In this document: positions 7,909 to 16,377 of the stretch, in pieces
Position numbering within the stretch: position 1 is the stretch's first letter
Layout of the letters: the number at the start of each line of letters is the position of its first letter
Assembly: GCA_016790225.1 (NCBI GenBank)
Contig: JAEUOZ010000046.1
Coordinates: 1-27,563 of the forward strand
Reading direction: 5' to 3'
DNA from: Rubrivivax sp.
GTDB lineage: Bacteria; Pseudomonadota; Gammaproteobacteria; Burkholderiales; Burkholderiaceae
DNA length: 27,563 nt
The notes under the pieces: generated by a model
Seen by the model: only the letters and a program-made list of their open reading frames with translations
Databases searched by the model: none
Told to the model about the DNA's origin: nothing
Translations under genes and position numbers: made by a program

Positions 7909-10485
7909 TCAGAACAGGGACACGTTGAGGCCGAGCTTCAGGGTACGCCCATAACGCTCGAACTGCGTATTGAAGGGCTTGCTGCCCTGGTAGACGTAGT
8001 ACGGCCGGTTGTCCAGGTTGAGTGCCTCGACGGTCAGCTGGAGGCGGCGGTTGATGCGCCAGCCCAGCGACAGATCGACCTGGCTCTGCGCGTCCACATA
8101 GCGATCCTGCGCGGCATTCAGGATGTCGCTGCCCAGCTCCAGCAGGTAGGGCGACTTGTGGTTCAGTGCGATGCGCGCGCTCCAGGGGCCGGCCTCGTAG
8201 CCCAGCATCAGGTTGTAGACGGTCTGCGACTGCCCGGGCAGCGGGATCTCGCGTGAGCGCATCCCGGCCGCGGCGGCATCGAAGCGCGCCACGCGCGCCC
8301 GGCTGTCGCTGAGCGTGGCGTTGGCGCCGACGATCAGGTTGCCCAGCAGGCCCGGCAGCATGCGCAGCGGCTGCTGCAGCGACAGCTCGGCACCGGTGAC
8401 GCTGGCCAGATCGCCGTTGGCGAAGCTGACCGCGCTGGTGTAGCCGGCCCAGGCGCCGCTGCCGGCCAGGTTGGTGGTGTAGGTGAAGTTCTTGATGTCC
8501 TTGCGGAATACGTAGACCGACAGCGTGCCTTCCGACGGCAGGGTCTGCAGCACGCCGACATCGACGTTGGCGGATTTCATCGGCAGCAGATCGGGGTTGC
8601 CGATGGTGGCCTCCGTCGCGCTGCTGAGGTTGATGCCGGGCGCCAGCTGGCTGAAGTTGGCGCGCACCAGCGAATTAGTCCAGGCCGCGCGCAGCTGCGT
8701 GCGCGGCTCCAGATCGAAGCGGGTGTGCAGCGCGGGCATCCAGTTGTCGTAGCGGCGCTCCCGCACGAGCGGCTGGATCACGCCGGCCGGCGTGATCTGC
8801 GAGCCCTCGGCACGGAACTGCGTGCGCTCGTTGCGCGCGCCGGCCAGGATGTTCCAGCGCGGGCTCAGATCCACCGAGACCTGCAGATAGCCGGCGTCGA
8901 TGTCTTCCTGCATGCGGTAGTCGTTGGTGGCCGATTCGCGCGCCAGGCGCGCCCCGGCGCGGGGCAGCGTGGCCAGGCGCTGGCGCACCAGCACAGGATC
9001 GATCCCCGGGCCGATCGGGCCCAGCGCAAAGTCCACGGCCGGCCCGGCAAAGGCGCTCATCGTCGTCGGCCCGGCACCCCAGAAGTTGGGGCTCGCGGCA
9101 TTCGAGCTGTTGTAGGCCCACTGCTCGGTGTCGTTGCTCTTCTCGCGGCGGCTGGTCTTGATGCCGAGCTTCAGCTCCACGTCGCGCCCCGTGCCCAGAT
9201 CGAAGCGCCGTGTCAGGTCGGCCTTCAGGTTGTGCTCCTCGTCCTGGCTGGTGCGGGCCTGCAGCGTGAAGCTGTTCAGGGCATAGGAGGCCGGGTTGGT
9301 CAGCGTGGCGGGGCCGGACAGCAGCGGCACCACGGTGCTGGTGAAGGAGACCCCGGCCACGCCGTTCTGGCGGAAGCGCGCGTCGTTGATCGACTCGGGC
9401 GTCTTCTCGCTGGCCCGGCCCAGTCCGGCGGCGCCGTCCAGCGTCCAGCCGGCCGCCTGCCACTGCCCGCCCAGCACCAGCGAGCGGATCTCCTGCGTGT
9501 ACTTGCGCTGGCGCAGGCGGCGCTCGGCGCGTGCCGTCACGACCTGGGCTTCGGAGAAGATGCCGCCCGGCGTGGCCACGCTGTTGGAGACGTTGCCGAT
9601 GGTCAGGCGGTCGCGCACCTCGTCATCGCTGAACTGGCTGATGAAGCCGCGCAGCGTGAAGCTCAGGCCGGCCTGCGGCTTCCAGTCCAGGCTCAGCGAG
9701 GCGGCGTCGCGCGTGCGCTCAGGCAGGTAGTCGCGCAGCTCGAACCCACTCAAGCGGCCGGCGGTCCAGGCGCCACCCGTTTCCACGTTGTCCGAGCCGA
9801 AGGAGCGGCGCTCGACGCTGGCGCCGGCGGCCACGCCCAGGGTGTCGCCCAGAAAGCGGCGCGCCCACAGCAGGTTGGCGCTGGGGCTGATGTCGCCCGT
9901 CAGCCCGTCGCGGCTGCCCTGCAGGCCGCCCGAGAGCAGACTGCCGGGCAGATCGAAGGCCGACAGGGTCTTGACCTCGATGCTGCCGCCGATGGCATTG
10001 GCATCGCGGTCCGGCGTGAGCGTCTTGATGACTTCCAGCGAGCGCACCATGCCGGCCGGCAGCGTATCCAGCGCCACGCCGCGGCGGCTGGCTTCAGGGG
10101 CGGGCACCAGCGAGCCGTTGATGGTGACGCTGTTCAGATCCGGCCCGAGGCCGCGGACGACCACGTAGCGACCCTCGCCCTGATCGCGCTGCACCGAAAT
10201 GCCGGGCATGCGGGCCAGCGCCTCGGCGGCGTTCTTGTCGGGCAGCGCGCCGATGTCGTCGGCGCTGATCACGCTGACGATGTTGTTGCTGGAGCGCTCG
10301 GCGACCTGGGCCTTGTTCAGGCTGGCGCGGGCGCCGGTGATCACCACCGTGCTGGAAGGCGGCGCCGCGGCGGGGCTCGTCGTGCCCTGGGCGGCGGCGT
10401 TGCCCATGCCCGTCAGCGTCAGCAGGGCCAGGGCGATGGGGCTCGGCGCGAGGTGGCGCGCCACGGGGTGCAAGGACAGTGTCAT
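7909..10485 (-). CDS. TonB-dependent outer-membrane receptor paired with phytase
   Basis: The first ATG is at 10485, with an in-frame TTG four codons earlier. The 858-residue product has a signal peptide (hydrophobic 'SPIALALLTLTG', cleavage after 'AAAQG'). A plug domain follows: 'VVITGARASLNKAQVAERSSN', 'DIGALPDKNAAEALARMPGISVQRDQGEGRYVVVRG' in overlapping blocks, and 'SLEVIKTLTPDRDANAIGG'. Then comes a long 22-strand-type barrel ending in the terminal Phe of outer-membrane proteins. It resembles the Xanthomonas/Caulobacter-type TonB receptors. Such receptors import ligands using proton-motive force relayed by TonB-ExbBD. The phytase gene begins three bases downstream, so uptake of inositol phosphates or a released product is a reasonable inference. 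The 230-base upstream region should hold the operon promoter; I found no convincing Fur or Pho site there. Confidence 0.93.
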   Translation of the reverse strand: MTLSLHPVARHLAPSPIALALLTLTGMGNAAAQGTTSPAAAPPSSTVVITGARASLNKAQVAERSSNNIVSVISADDIGALPDKNAAEALARMPGISVQRDQGEGRYVVVRGLGPDLNSVTINGSLVPAPEASRRGVALDTLPAGMVRSLEVIKTLTPDRDANAIGGSIEVKTLSAFDLPGSLLSGGLQGSRDGLTGDISPSANLLWARRFLGDTLGVAAGASVERRSFGSDNVETGGAWTAGRLSGFELRDYLPERTRDAASLSLDWKPQAGLSFTLRGFISQFSDDEVRDRLTIGNVSNSVATPGGIFSEAQVVTARAERRLRQRKYTQEIRSLVLGGQWQAAGWTLDGAAGLGRASEKTPESINDARFRQNGVAGVSFTSTVVPLLSGPATLTNPASYALNSFTLQARTSQDEEHNLKADLTRRFDLGTGRDVELKLGIKTSRREKSNDTEQWAYNSSNAASPNFWGAGPTTMSAFAGPAVDFALGPIGPGIDPVLVRQRLATLPRAGARLARESATNDYRMQEDIDAGYLQVSVDLSPRWNILAGARNERTQFRAEGSQITPAGVIQPLVRERRYDNWMPALHTRFDLEPRTQLRAAWTNSLVRANFSQLAPGINLSSATEATIGNPDLLPMKSANVDVGVLQTLPSEGTLSVYVFRKDIKNFTYTTNLAGSGAWAGYTSAVSFANGDLASVTGAELSLQQPLRMLPGLLGNLIVGANATLSDSRARVARFDAAAAGMRSREIPLPGQSQTVYNLMLGYEAGPWSARIALNHKSPYLLELGSDILNAAQDRYVDAQSQVDLSLGWRINRRLQLTVEALNLDNRPYYVYQGSKPFNTQFERYGRTLKLGLNVSLF

Positions 10486-10715
10486 GGGCCAGACCAATGA
10501 AGGGTGTGGCCGTCAATCTAGGGAGCCGGCGCGATCTGTCTGTGACAAGTCCGCGCAAGGCCAGGGCGATCTGTCGCCCGAGCGCATCGACATCGCGCTG
10601 TCATCGATCGCGGGCATCGCGCACGCTGCGCGCCCGCGCGAAAGCGAGAAAGCCGGGCCGCAGCGCGCGCCAGCCGGTGCGCGCCGCCGCCCGGCAGGGC
10701 GCGCGGTGCGCGGCG

Positions 10716-11525
10716 CTACTTCAGCGACTGCGCAAGAAAGCCCTGCAGGCGCTCGCTCTGAGGCTTCAGCAGCACCTCCTGCGGCGGCCCCTGTTCGGCG
10801 ATCTGGCCCTGGTGCAGGAAGACCACGTGGTTGCTGACCTCGCGCGCAAAGCTCATCTCGTGCGTCACGACGATCATCGTGCGGCCTTCCTCGGCCACGC
10901 TGCGCATCACGCGCAGCACCTCGCCCACCAGCTCCGGATCCAGCGCCGACGTCGGCTCGTCAAAGAGCATCACCTGTGGTTCCATGGCCAGCGCGCGGGC
11001 GATCGCCACGCGCTGCTGCTCGCCGCCCGACAGATGCGCCGGGTAGGCGTGGCGGCGGTGGTGCACGCCCACGCGCTGCAGCGTGGCCTCGGCGCGCTCG
11101 ATGGCCGCGGCGCGGCTGAGGCCCAGCACCTGGATGGGCGCCTCGATGACGTTTTCCAGGGCCGTCATGTGCGACCACAGGTTGAAGTGCTGGAAGACCA
11201 TCGCCACGCGCGAGCGCAGACGCTGCAGTTGCGCGGCATCGGCCGCCTTCAGGGCGCCATCGCGATCCGGCACGAGCTTGAGTTCTTCCTGGCCGATGCG
11301 GATGCGGCCGGCGTTGGGCTGCTCCAGCAGGTTCAGGCAGCGCAGGAAAGTGCTCTTGCCCGAGCCGCTGGCGCCGATCATGGAGATCACGTCGCCCTGG
11401 CGCGCCTGCACGCTCAGGCCCTTGAGCACCTCGGTGCTGCCGAAGCGCTTGACGATGCCTTCGGCCTGCAGCAGCAGGGGCGCCGTCGTCGTGGGGTCGG
11501 GATTCATGCTTGGGTCGGCCCTCAT
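10716..11525 (-). CDS. aotP: Arginine/ornithine ABC transporter ATP-binding protein
   Basis: This 269-residue ATPase belongs to the HisP/AotP polar amino-acid subfamily. It has Walker A 'GASGSGKS' (51-58), the Q-loop 'VFQHFNLW' (110-117), the signature 'LSGGEQQ' (165-171), Walker B '[13 protein letters not shown]' (185-197) and the switch His in 'VVTHEMSF'. The insertion '[11 protein letters not shown]' after 'EELKLV' is typical of HisP relatives. It powers import by the AotQ-AotM permease at the cytoplasmic face. The start ATG overlaps the stop of the upstream desuccinylase-like gene as ATGA, indicating translational coupling; an ATG six codons later is an alternative. It is the last gene of the operon. 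The subfamily and gene order support arginine/ornithine; lysine or histidine cannot be excluded. Confidence 0.95.
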   Translation of the reverse strand: MRADPSMNPDPTTTAPLLLQAEGIVKRFGSTEVLKGLSVQARQGDVISMIGASGSGKSTFLRCLNLLEQPNAGRIRIGQEELKLVPDRDGALKAADAAQLQRLRSRVAMVFQHFNLWSHMTALENVIEAPIQVLGLSRAAAIERAEATLQRVGVHHRRHAYPAHLSGGEQQRVAIARALAMEPQVMLFDEPTSALDPELVGEVLRVMRSVAEEGRTMIVVTHEMSFAREVSNHVVFLHQGQIAEQGPPQEVLLKPQSERLQGFLAQSLK

Positions 11526-12637
11526 GCACTGAGCAGCTTGCCGCTGCGCTGCAGGCTGCGGCCGGCGATCTTGGCCACGCGCTGGCCGGCGACCGCCCAG
11601 CGGGTGGCGATGCGCGCATACAGCACGCCGGCCGAGCGGCAGACCAGCGGCGTGTGCGCCCCGCTGTCCAGGTTGACCAGCGTGGCCACGGTGTCACCGG
11701 CCGCCACGGCCTGCCCCGGCTCGGCGTGAAAGACCAGCACGCCCGCGTGCGGCGCGGTGAGCGGCTCGCTGCCTGCCAGCGGCGTGGCCTCGCAGGACGG
11801 TGCGGGCAGGGCGGCCGGCGTGCCCGCCACGATGCCACGTCGACGCAGGAATTCGATCAGGGCCCGGGCGTCGGCTTCAGCCTGCGCCAGATCGGTGTCG
11901 CACTCGCCCCGCAGCTCCACGGTCGGCGCAAAGCAGGCCGGCGGCAGCGGGTGATCCGCAAAGCGCTGCTGCAGCTGCACCCAGGGGCGGCTGCAGGCCT
12001 CGTCGAAGGGGCCGTCGCCGCTGTCGGCGGCCAGCAGCACGGCCTTGGCGCCCAGCAGCGCACCCAGTTCCAGCGCCTGCGTCTCGTGCACGTCCAGCGC
12101 ATAGACATGCATGGCCGCCTGCGAATCGCAGTGCAGATCCAGCACCACGTCGCTGTCCACCGCGGTGATCAGCAGCAGCCGCTTCAGATGCTCCGTCGGG
12201 CTCTGCGCCGGCAGCGCCTGGGCCGCAGTGCGCAGCGCCTGGCGCGCGGCCAGGATGTTGGCTTCGGCGTCATGGCCCAGCTGCCCTTGCAGCGCGCGGG
12301 CGGCGGACTCGGACAGATCGGCATGGCCGCGGTTGAAATTGCCGCCGTCGCGCAGATCGAATCGGCCCTCGTGCCGGCCCAGCAGCCGCTGCGACAGGCC
12401 GATGGGGTTGGCCACCGCCAGCAGCTGCACTTCGCCGATCAGCGCGCCGGCCTCTTCCAGCACCTGGAGCTGCCGGCGCAGGGCCTGCGCCACCAGCAGC
12501 GCGGGTACCTCGTCGGCGTGCAGGGCGGCCTGCAGCGTGGCCTTGGGCCGCGCGCCGGGCGTGCCGAAGTGCAGCACGGTCAGTTCGTGCCGCAGGCCGG
12601 GCGTGGCGCCGGGCAGCGGATGGATCTCGGTTCTCAT
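11522..12637 (-). CDS. aotO: Succinylglutamate desuccinylase/aspartoacylase-family protein
   Basis: The 371-residue protein has the zinc-carboxypeptidase fold of AstE and aspartoacylase. His40 and Glu43 ('LHADE') and His169 ('DLHCD') are in place to bind zinc, and Glu241 ('VELRG') is in the position of the catalytic Glu, so it looks enzymatically competent. The C-terminal 90 residues form a beta-rich, lipoyl-like domain ('[18 protein letters not shown]'). Its place between the permease and ATPase genes matches aotO of the Pseudomonas aotJQMOP operon, whose product is not known to be needed for transport. It may deacylate an imported arginine derivative or act as a second AstE. It lies 49 bases after aotM and overlaps aotP by four bases. 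It is not the standard AstE of the ast operon by position. Confidence 0.88.
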   Translation of the reverse strand: MRTEIHPLPGATPGLRHELTVLHFGTPGARPKATLQAALHADEVPALLVAQALRRQLQVLEEAGALIGEVQLLAVANPIGLSQRLLGRHEGRFDLRDGGNFNRGHADLSESAARALQGQLGHDAEANILAARQALRTAAQALPAQSPTEHLKRLLLITAVDSDVVLDLHCDSQAAMHVYALDVHETQALELGALLGAKAVLLAADSGDGPFDEACSRPWVQLQQRFADHPLPPACFAPTVELRGECDTDLAQAEADARALIEFLRRRGIVAGTPAALPAPSCEATPLAGSEPLTAPHAGVLVFHAEPGQAVAAGDTVATLVNLDSGAHTPLVCRSAGVLYARIATRWAVAGQRVAKIAGRSLQRSGKLLSA

Positions 12638-12686
12638 CGGGTCAATCGTTGGGCGGTTTGGCGGGGGCTCAGCGCTTCACAAGCTC

Positions 12687-13379
12687 TCAGCCACCGGCGG
12701 GTCGCAGGTGGCGCAGGTAGCGGCGTTCCAGCCACTTGAAGCCGCCCGCCATCAGGAAGGTCAGCGCGAAATAGATGACGGCGGCCGTCCCGAAGGCTTC
12801 CAGCGGCAGCAGGTGGTTGGCGTAGACATCGCGCGCCACGCGCGTCACGTCCACCAGCGTCACGGTGCTGGCGATGGAGGTGGCGTGCATCAGGCTGATC
12901 ACCTCGTTGCCGTACTGCGGCAGCGCGCGCCGCAGGCCGCTGGGCAGCAGGATGCGGCGGTAGAGCTGCCAGCCGGACAGGCCGTAGGCGCGCGCCGCCT
13001 CCACCTCGCCGGCCGGCGTGGCCTTGATGGCGCCGGCAAAGATCTCGGTCGTGTAGGCCATGGTGTTGATCGAGAACGCCAGCCAGGCGCAGAACCAGGC
13101 CTCGCGCAGCAGCGGCCAGGCGGCGCTCTCGCGCACCGCCGGAAATTGCGCCAGGCCGTAGTAGATGATGAAGATCTGCACCAGCAGCGGCGTGCCGCGC
13201 ACCACGTAGGTGAAGGCCCAGACCGGCCAGGCCAGCACGCGGCGGCTGGAGATGCGGGCGATGGCCAGCGGCACCGACAGCACGAAGCCCGTGACGAGAC
13301 AGATCAGCAGCAGCTGCGCGCACATCAGCAGGCCGCGCCCGAATTCGGGCAGGCTCTGGGCGATGACGGTCCAGTCCAT
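12687..13379 (-). CDS. aotM: Arginine/ornithine ABC transporter permease
   Basis: This 230-residue inner-membrane permease is of the HisM/AotM type. About five hydrophobic segments are visible. The coupling (EAA) loop reads 'EVEAARAYGLSGWQLYRRI' with 'LLPSGLRRALP' after it, and contacts the ATPase. 'FTYVVRGTPLLVQIFIIYYGL' is the usual HisM pore-lining signature. It pairs with AotQ, whose gene lies 15 bases upstream. The same DNA also carries an open frame over both permeases in another phase that is not protein-like. The HisM-versus-HisQ assignment rests on sequence flavour and gene order. Confidence 0.93.
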   Translation of the reverse strand: MDWTVIAQSLPEFGRGLLMCAQLLLICLVTGFVLSVPLAIARISSRRVLAWPVWAFTYVVRGTPLLVQIFIIYYGLAQFPAVRESAAWPLLREAWFCAWLAFSINTMAYTTEIFAGAIKATPAGEVEAARAYGLSGWQLYRRILLPSGLRRALPQYGNEVISLMHATSIASTVTLVDVTRVARDVYANHLLPLEAFGTAAVIYFALTFLMAGGFKWLERRYLRHLRPAGG

Positions 13380-13394
13380 CGGCGGCCCCCGCGC

Positions 13395-14081
13395 TCAGAA
13401 GCGCACGTCCTTCACGCCCAGGCTGAAGCGGCGGTTCAGCAGGTGCAGCGCGGCCAGCGACAGCGTGGTGATCGTGAGATAGATCAGCGCGATCAGCACG
13501 AAGAAGGTGAAGGGCTCGCGCGTCGCGGCCGAGGCCAGGTTGGCGCGGTGCACCATGTCGTCCAGCCCGATGATGGAGACCAGCGCCGTGGCCTTGACCA
13601 TCACCAGCCAGTTGTTGGTGAAGCCGGGGATCGCGTGGCGCACCATCTGCGGCAGCACGATGCGACGCAGCACCTGCGCGGGCCGCATGCCGAAGGCCAG
13701 CGCGGCCTCGCTCTGCCCGCGCGGCACGGCCAGGATGGCGCCGCGGAAGGTCTCGGTCAGGTAGGCGCCGTAGATGAAGCCCAGGGTCAGCACGCCGGCG
13801 GTATAGGGCGGCACGTCGATGTAGTCCCAGCCCTGGCGCTGCGCCAGCGCATTCAGCGCGATCTGCCCGCCGTAGAAGATGAAGAGCATCAGCACCAGAT
13901 CGGGCAGGCCGCGGATCAGCGTGGTGTAGGCGTCCGCCGCCCAGCGCAGCACGCGGGAGCGCGAGAGCTTGGCCACCGCGCCCAGCAGGCCGAACAGGCA
14001 GGCCGTGGCCAGCGACAGGGCGGCGACGGACAGCGTCACCCACAGCCCGCCCAGGATGGCGGGTCCGTAACCGTGCAGCAT
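13395..14081 (-). CDS. aotQ: Arginine/ornithine ABC transporter permease
   Basis: The 228-residue permease is of the HisQ/AotQ type. 'LIRGLPDLVLMLFIFYGGQ' is the pore signature, and the EAA loop is 'GQSEAALAFGMRPAQVLRRI' with 'VLPQMVRHAIPGF' after it. About five transmembrane segments are visible, starting with 'ILGGLWVTLSVAALSLATACLF' in overlapping form. The Asn-rich 'TNNWLVMVKATALVSIIGLDD' is also typical of HisQ. It forms a heterodimeric channel with AotM and accepts substrate from the periplasmic AotJ, whose gene ends 46 bases upstream. The start is the first ATG of the frame, with a moderate purine-rich leader. Confidence 0.93.
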   Translation of the reverse strand: MLHGYGPAILGGLWVTLSVAALSLATACLFGLLGAVAKLSRSRVLRWAADAYTTLIRGLPDLVLMLFIFYGGQIALNALAQRQGWDYIDVPPYTAGVLTLGFIYGAYLTETFRGAILAVPRGQSEAALAFGMRPAQVLRRIVLPQMVRHAIPGFTNNWLVMVKATALVSIIGLDDMVHRANLASAATREPFTFFVLIALIYLTITTLSLAALHLLNRRFSLGVKDVRF

Positions 14082-14127
14082 GAGGGCAGCGCCTGCGGTG
14101 AAACGTCAGGGGTCCAGGCGGCCGGGC

Positions 14128-14964
14128 TCAGTTGTTGCCGGAGATGTCGAAATCGAAGTACTTGTCGGCCATGCGCTTGTAGCTGCCGTCGGCGCGGATG
14201 GCCTTCAGCGCCGCGTTGACACGCTCGCGCAGCGCATCGTCGTTCTTGCGGAAGGCGATGCCCACGCCGCCCGCACCGCCATCCAGGCGCACGGTCTCGC
14301 CCACCTGGGCGAAGCCCTTGCCCTCGGGCTTCTTCAGGAAGGCTTCGCTGGAGACCACGCTGGAGCCGAAGCCCACATCGCCGCGCCCGGCCACCAGTTC
14401 CAGGTAGACATCGGTCTCCTTGTTCACCAGCAGCAGCTCGCTGTCCTTGTAGCGCTCGGCCAGGTATTTGGCGCGCGGGCTGTTGCGCAGCACGATGATC
14501 TTCCTGCCCTTGAAATCCGCCGCCGTGTGGTTCTTGAAGGCGCCGGCCTTGGCCACGAAGCGCGAGGGCACGTCGTAGTACGGATCGGAGAAATCCACGG
14601 CCTTCCTGCGCTCTTCGGTGATGGTCATCGAAGCCACGATCATGTCGAACTTGCGCGCCGCAAGCGCCGGGATCATGCCGTCCCACTCCTGCTGCACCAG
14701 CGTGCACTCGGACTTGATGCGCTCGCACACCGCCAGCGCGATGTCGATGTCGAAGCCCGTGAGCTTGCCGTCCGGTCCCAGGCGGGAGAACGGCGGGTAG
14801 TTGCCCTCGACGCCCACGCGCAGCTTGGTGCCGCCCGCTGCCTGCGCCTGGGCCGGCAGGGGCGCGGCGAGCCCCAGCGCGAGCGCGATGCCCAACGACA
14901 AGACCCAGCCACCCACGCGGGTGGTGGCGACACGCAGGATCGGACGGCTGGTGAGGGTGATCAT
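14128..14964 (-). CDS. aotJ: Periplasmic arginine/ornithine-binding protein
   Basis: The ATG at 14964 is chosen because GGAG stands six bases upstream and a good signal peptide follows ('VLSLGIALALGLAAPLPAQAQA'-type, cleaved after about residue 38); an in-frame start at 15096 would bury it. The 278-residue product is a class-2 solute-binding protein of the LAO/HisJ group. 'LRVGVEGNYPPFSRLGPDGKL' in overlapping blocks, 'GFDIDIALAVCERI', 'EWDGMIPALAARKFDMIVASMTITEERRKAVDFSDPYY' in blocks, and 'DVYLELVAGRGDVG' are characteristic. The two Cys of the family ('AVCERIKSECTLV') are present and probably form the disulfide seen in LAO-binding proteins. It delivers cationic amino acids to AotQM. It is first in the operon and is preceded by a candidate ArgR operator at 15081-15117. 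Confidence 0.95.
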   Translation of the reverse strand: MITLTSRPILRVATTRVGGWVLSLGIALALGLAAPLPAQAQAAGGTKLRVGVEGNYPPFSRLGPDGKLTGFDIDIALAVCERIKSECTLVQQEWDGMIPALAARKFDMIVASMTITEERRKAVDFSDPYYDVPSRFVAKAGAFKNHTAADFKGRKIIVLRNSPRAKYLAERYKDSELLLVNKETDVYLELVAGRGDVGFGSSVVSSEAFLKKPEGKGFAQVGETVRLDGGAGGVGIAFRKNDDALRERVNAALKAIRADGSYKRMADKYFDFDISGNN

Positions 14965-15034
14965 GGGGGACTCCGTTCGGGCACGGCGGTTGACGACAGC
15001 AGGCACAGCGCCCGCGGGCGATGCGATGACCGGG

Positions 15035-15117
15035 GTTGTACCCGGGCTGCGGCGCGGCGGCGAGAGGGGCTGCACCGGGATGTCGGACTTGCGCAAGGCG
15101 ATGTCGCAAAGCTGTTG
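15035..15117 (-). promoter_or_regulatory. Candidate aotJ control region with tandem ArgR-like operator
   Basis: On the + strand, TGTCGG (15081-15086), eight bases, AA (15095-15096) and five bases are followed by TGTCGC (15102-15107). This gives a 21-bp direct repeat, two helical turns. As I recall it, the operator of Pseudomonas AraC-type ArgR is TGTCGC-N8-AA-N5, which the first unit fits but for one base. The second unit has TG in place of AA. Toward aotJ, the - strand holds TACAAC (15040-15035) as a weak -10 with no good -35, as expected of an activator-dependent promoter. The operator would be centred about 65 bases upstream of the start site. An argR-like gene is present 3.4 kb away. Binding itself is inference. 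Confidence 0.5.
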
Positions 15118-15145
15118 GCAGCGCAGGCCGCAGGGGCGCTCGGAT

Positions 15146-15163
15146 TTGTCACGGCCCGGTCAT
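15146..15163 (+). promoter_or_regulatory. Possible Pho box upstream of the glycosyltransferase
   Basis: TTGTCAC (15146-15152), four bases and CGGTCAT (15157-15163) form two 7-mers with an 11-bp period. They match CTGTCAT at five and six of seven positions. The element ends 23 bases before the ATG, which leaves little room for a -10 and leader; I see no good -10. It is a weak call, kept because the gene family is often linked to phosphate limitation. Confidence 0.25.
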
Positions 15164-15186
15164 CGCCAGGGCCAAGCATCCACTCC

Positions 15187-16377
15187 ATGACAAGCGTGGA
15201 TCTGGTGTGGTTCAACGCCGGCGGCGGGCACCGCGCGGCAGCCCTGGCCCTGGAACAGGTGATGGCAGCGCAGCAGCGGCCCTGGTCGGTGCGGCGTGTC
15301 AACCTCACGGAGGTGCTGGACCCCACGGCGCTGTTCCGCCGGGTGCTGGGCTTCGAGCCCGAGGATGTCTACAACAAGCGGCTGGCCAGCGGTTTCACGA
15401 TCGGCCTGGCGCAGGAGCTCACGCTGCTGCAGGGGCTGATCCGCCTGGCGCACCGCGCGATGGTGCAGCGCCTGGCGGCTCACTGGCGCGTCACGCGGCC
15501 CGATCTGGTGGTCTCGCTGGTGCCCAACTTCAACCGCGCGCTGCACGATGCCCTGGCCCTGGCGCGGCCCGGTGTGCCCTTCGTCACCGTGATGACGGAC
15601 ATGGCCGATCACCCGCCCAGCTTCTGGATCGAACCCGGGCTGAAGCAGCATCTGGTCTGCGGCACGGCGCATGCCCGCCAGCAGGCGCTGGCCTTGGGCG
15701 TGGATCCCGGGCGCATCCACCTCAGCAGCGGCATGGTGCTGCGGCCGGAGTTCCATGTGACGCCCACCGCGGACCGCACGTTGGAGCGCGCGATGGTCGG
15801 GCTGGATGCGCACACGCCCACCGGCCTGGTGCTGTTCGGAGGCACCGGTTCGCGCGTGATGAAGCGCATTGCCCTGCTGCTGCCCGATACGCCGCTGGTG
15901 CTGATGTGTGGCCGCAACGAGGCGCTGGCGGCGGAGTTACGCGCCCTGCCGGCGCGTGCGCCGCGCGTGGTGGTGGGTTTCACCACCGAGGTGGCGCGCT
16001 GGATGCAGCGCTGCGACTTCTTCATCGGCAAGCCCGGCCCCGGCTCGATCAGCGAAGCCGTCTCGCAGGGCCTGCCGGTGATCGTCTCGCGCAATGCCTG
16101 GACCATGCCGCAGGAGCGCTGGAATGCCGCCTGGGTGCAGCAGAACGGCCTGGGCCTGGTGCTGCGGCGCTTCGGCCAGATCGACAAGGCCGTGGCGCAG
16201 CTGCTGCCCGAGCTGCCGGCTTACCGGCAGCGGGTGGCCGCGATGCACAACCAGGCGGTCTTCGAAGTGCCGCAGATCCTGCAGCAGATCCTGGCCCAGG
16301 CCGAGGCCGATCCGCGGGCCCGCGCGTCGGCGCGCGGCGAACGGTCGATGCCGGACGCCAGGCCGGTCTCAGGCTGA
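15187..16377 (+). CDS. MGDG synthase/MurG-like (GT28) glycosyltransferase
   Basis: The 396-residue protein resembles processive diacylglycerol glycosyltransferases and MGDG synthase. The N-terminal glycine loop 'WFNAGGGHRAAALAL' (about 8-22) replaces the usual GGGH acceptor-side motif. 'VTVMTDMADHPPSFWI' (about 138-153) is the family's T-D-x-x-x-H region. 'VLFGGTGS' begins the C-terminal nucleotide-binding domain. 'DFFIGKPGPGSISEAVSQGLPVIV' in overlapping blocks is the donor-sugar signature. It probably acts at the inner face of the membrane, adding hexose to diacylglycerol or a similar lipid. No strong ribosome site precedes the ATG at 15187, but upstream codons are not protein-like. It is divergent from aotJ, and its 3' end overlaps the convergent aruG-like gene by nine bases. 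The sugar and acceptor are unknown. Confidence 0.85.
   Translation: MTSVDLVWFNAGGGHRAAALALEQVMAAQQRPWSVRRVNLTEVLDPTALFRRVLGFEPEDVYNKRLASGFTIGLAQELTLLQGLIRLAHRAMVQRLAAHWRVTRPDLVVSLVPNFNRALHDALALARPGVPFVTVMTDMADHPPSFWIEPGLKQHLVCGTAHARQQALALGVDPGRIHLSSGMVLRPEFHVTPTADRTLERAMVGLDAHTPTGLVLFGGTGSRVMKRIALLLPDTPLVLMCGRNEALAAELRALPARAPRVVVGFTTEVARWMQRCDFFIGKPGPGSISEAVSQGLPVIVSRNAWTMPQERWNAAWVQQNGLGLVLRRFGQIDKAVAQLLPELPAYRQRVAAMHNQAVFEVPQILQQILAQAEADPRARASARGERSMPDARPVSG

Noticed and set aside
6187..8256. Rightward open frame of 689 codons opposite the phytase gene.
   Set aside because: The His/Gln/Arg-rich translation is the mirror of the phytase coding strand and has no independent support.
10572..10577. 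TGTCGC upstream of the phytase-associated receptor as an ArgR site.
   Set aside because: It is a lone hexamer without AA at the right distance or a second repeat, and is expected by chance in GC-rich DNA.
10501..10620. Possible Pho box upstream of the phytase-associated receptor (CTGTCAT at 10599-10605).
   Set aside because: Only one half-site matches; the 7-mer at the required 11-bp spacing does not, on either strand.
11522..12637. Calling the desuccinylase-like gene astE.
   Set aside because: It lies inside the transporter operon in the aotO position and carries a C-terminal lipoyl-like extension; the canonical AstE neighbours (astB, astD) are absent.
12634..14043. Leftward open frame of 469 codons over both permease genes.
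   Set aside because: The two permeases in the other phase carry EAA loops and transmembrane helices; this frame does not.
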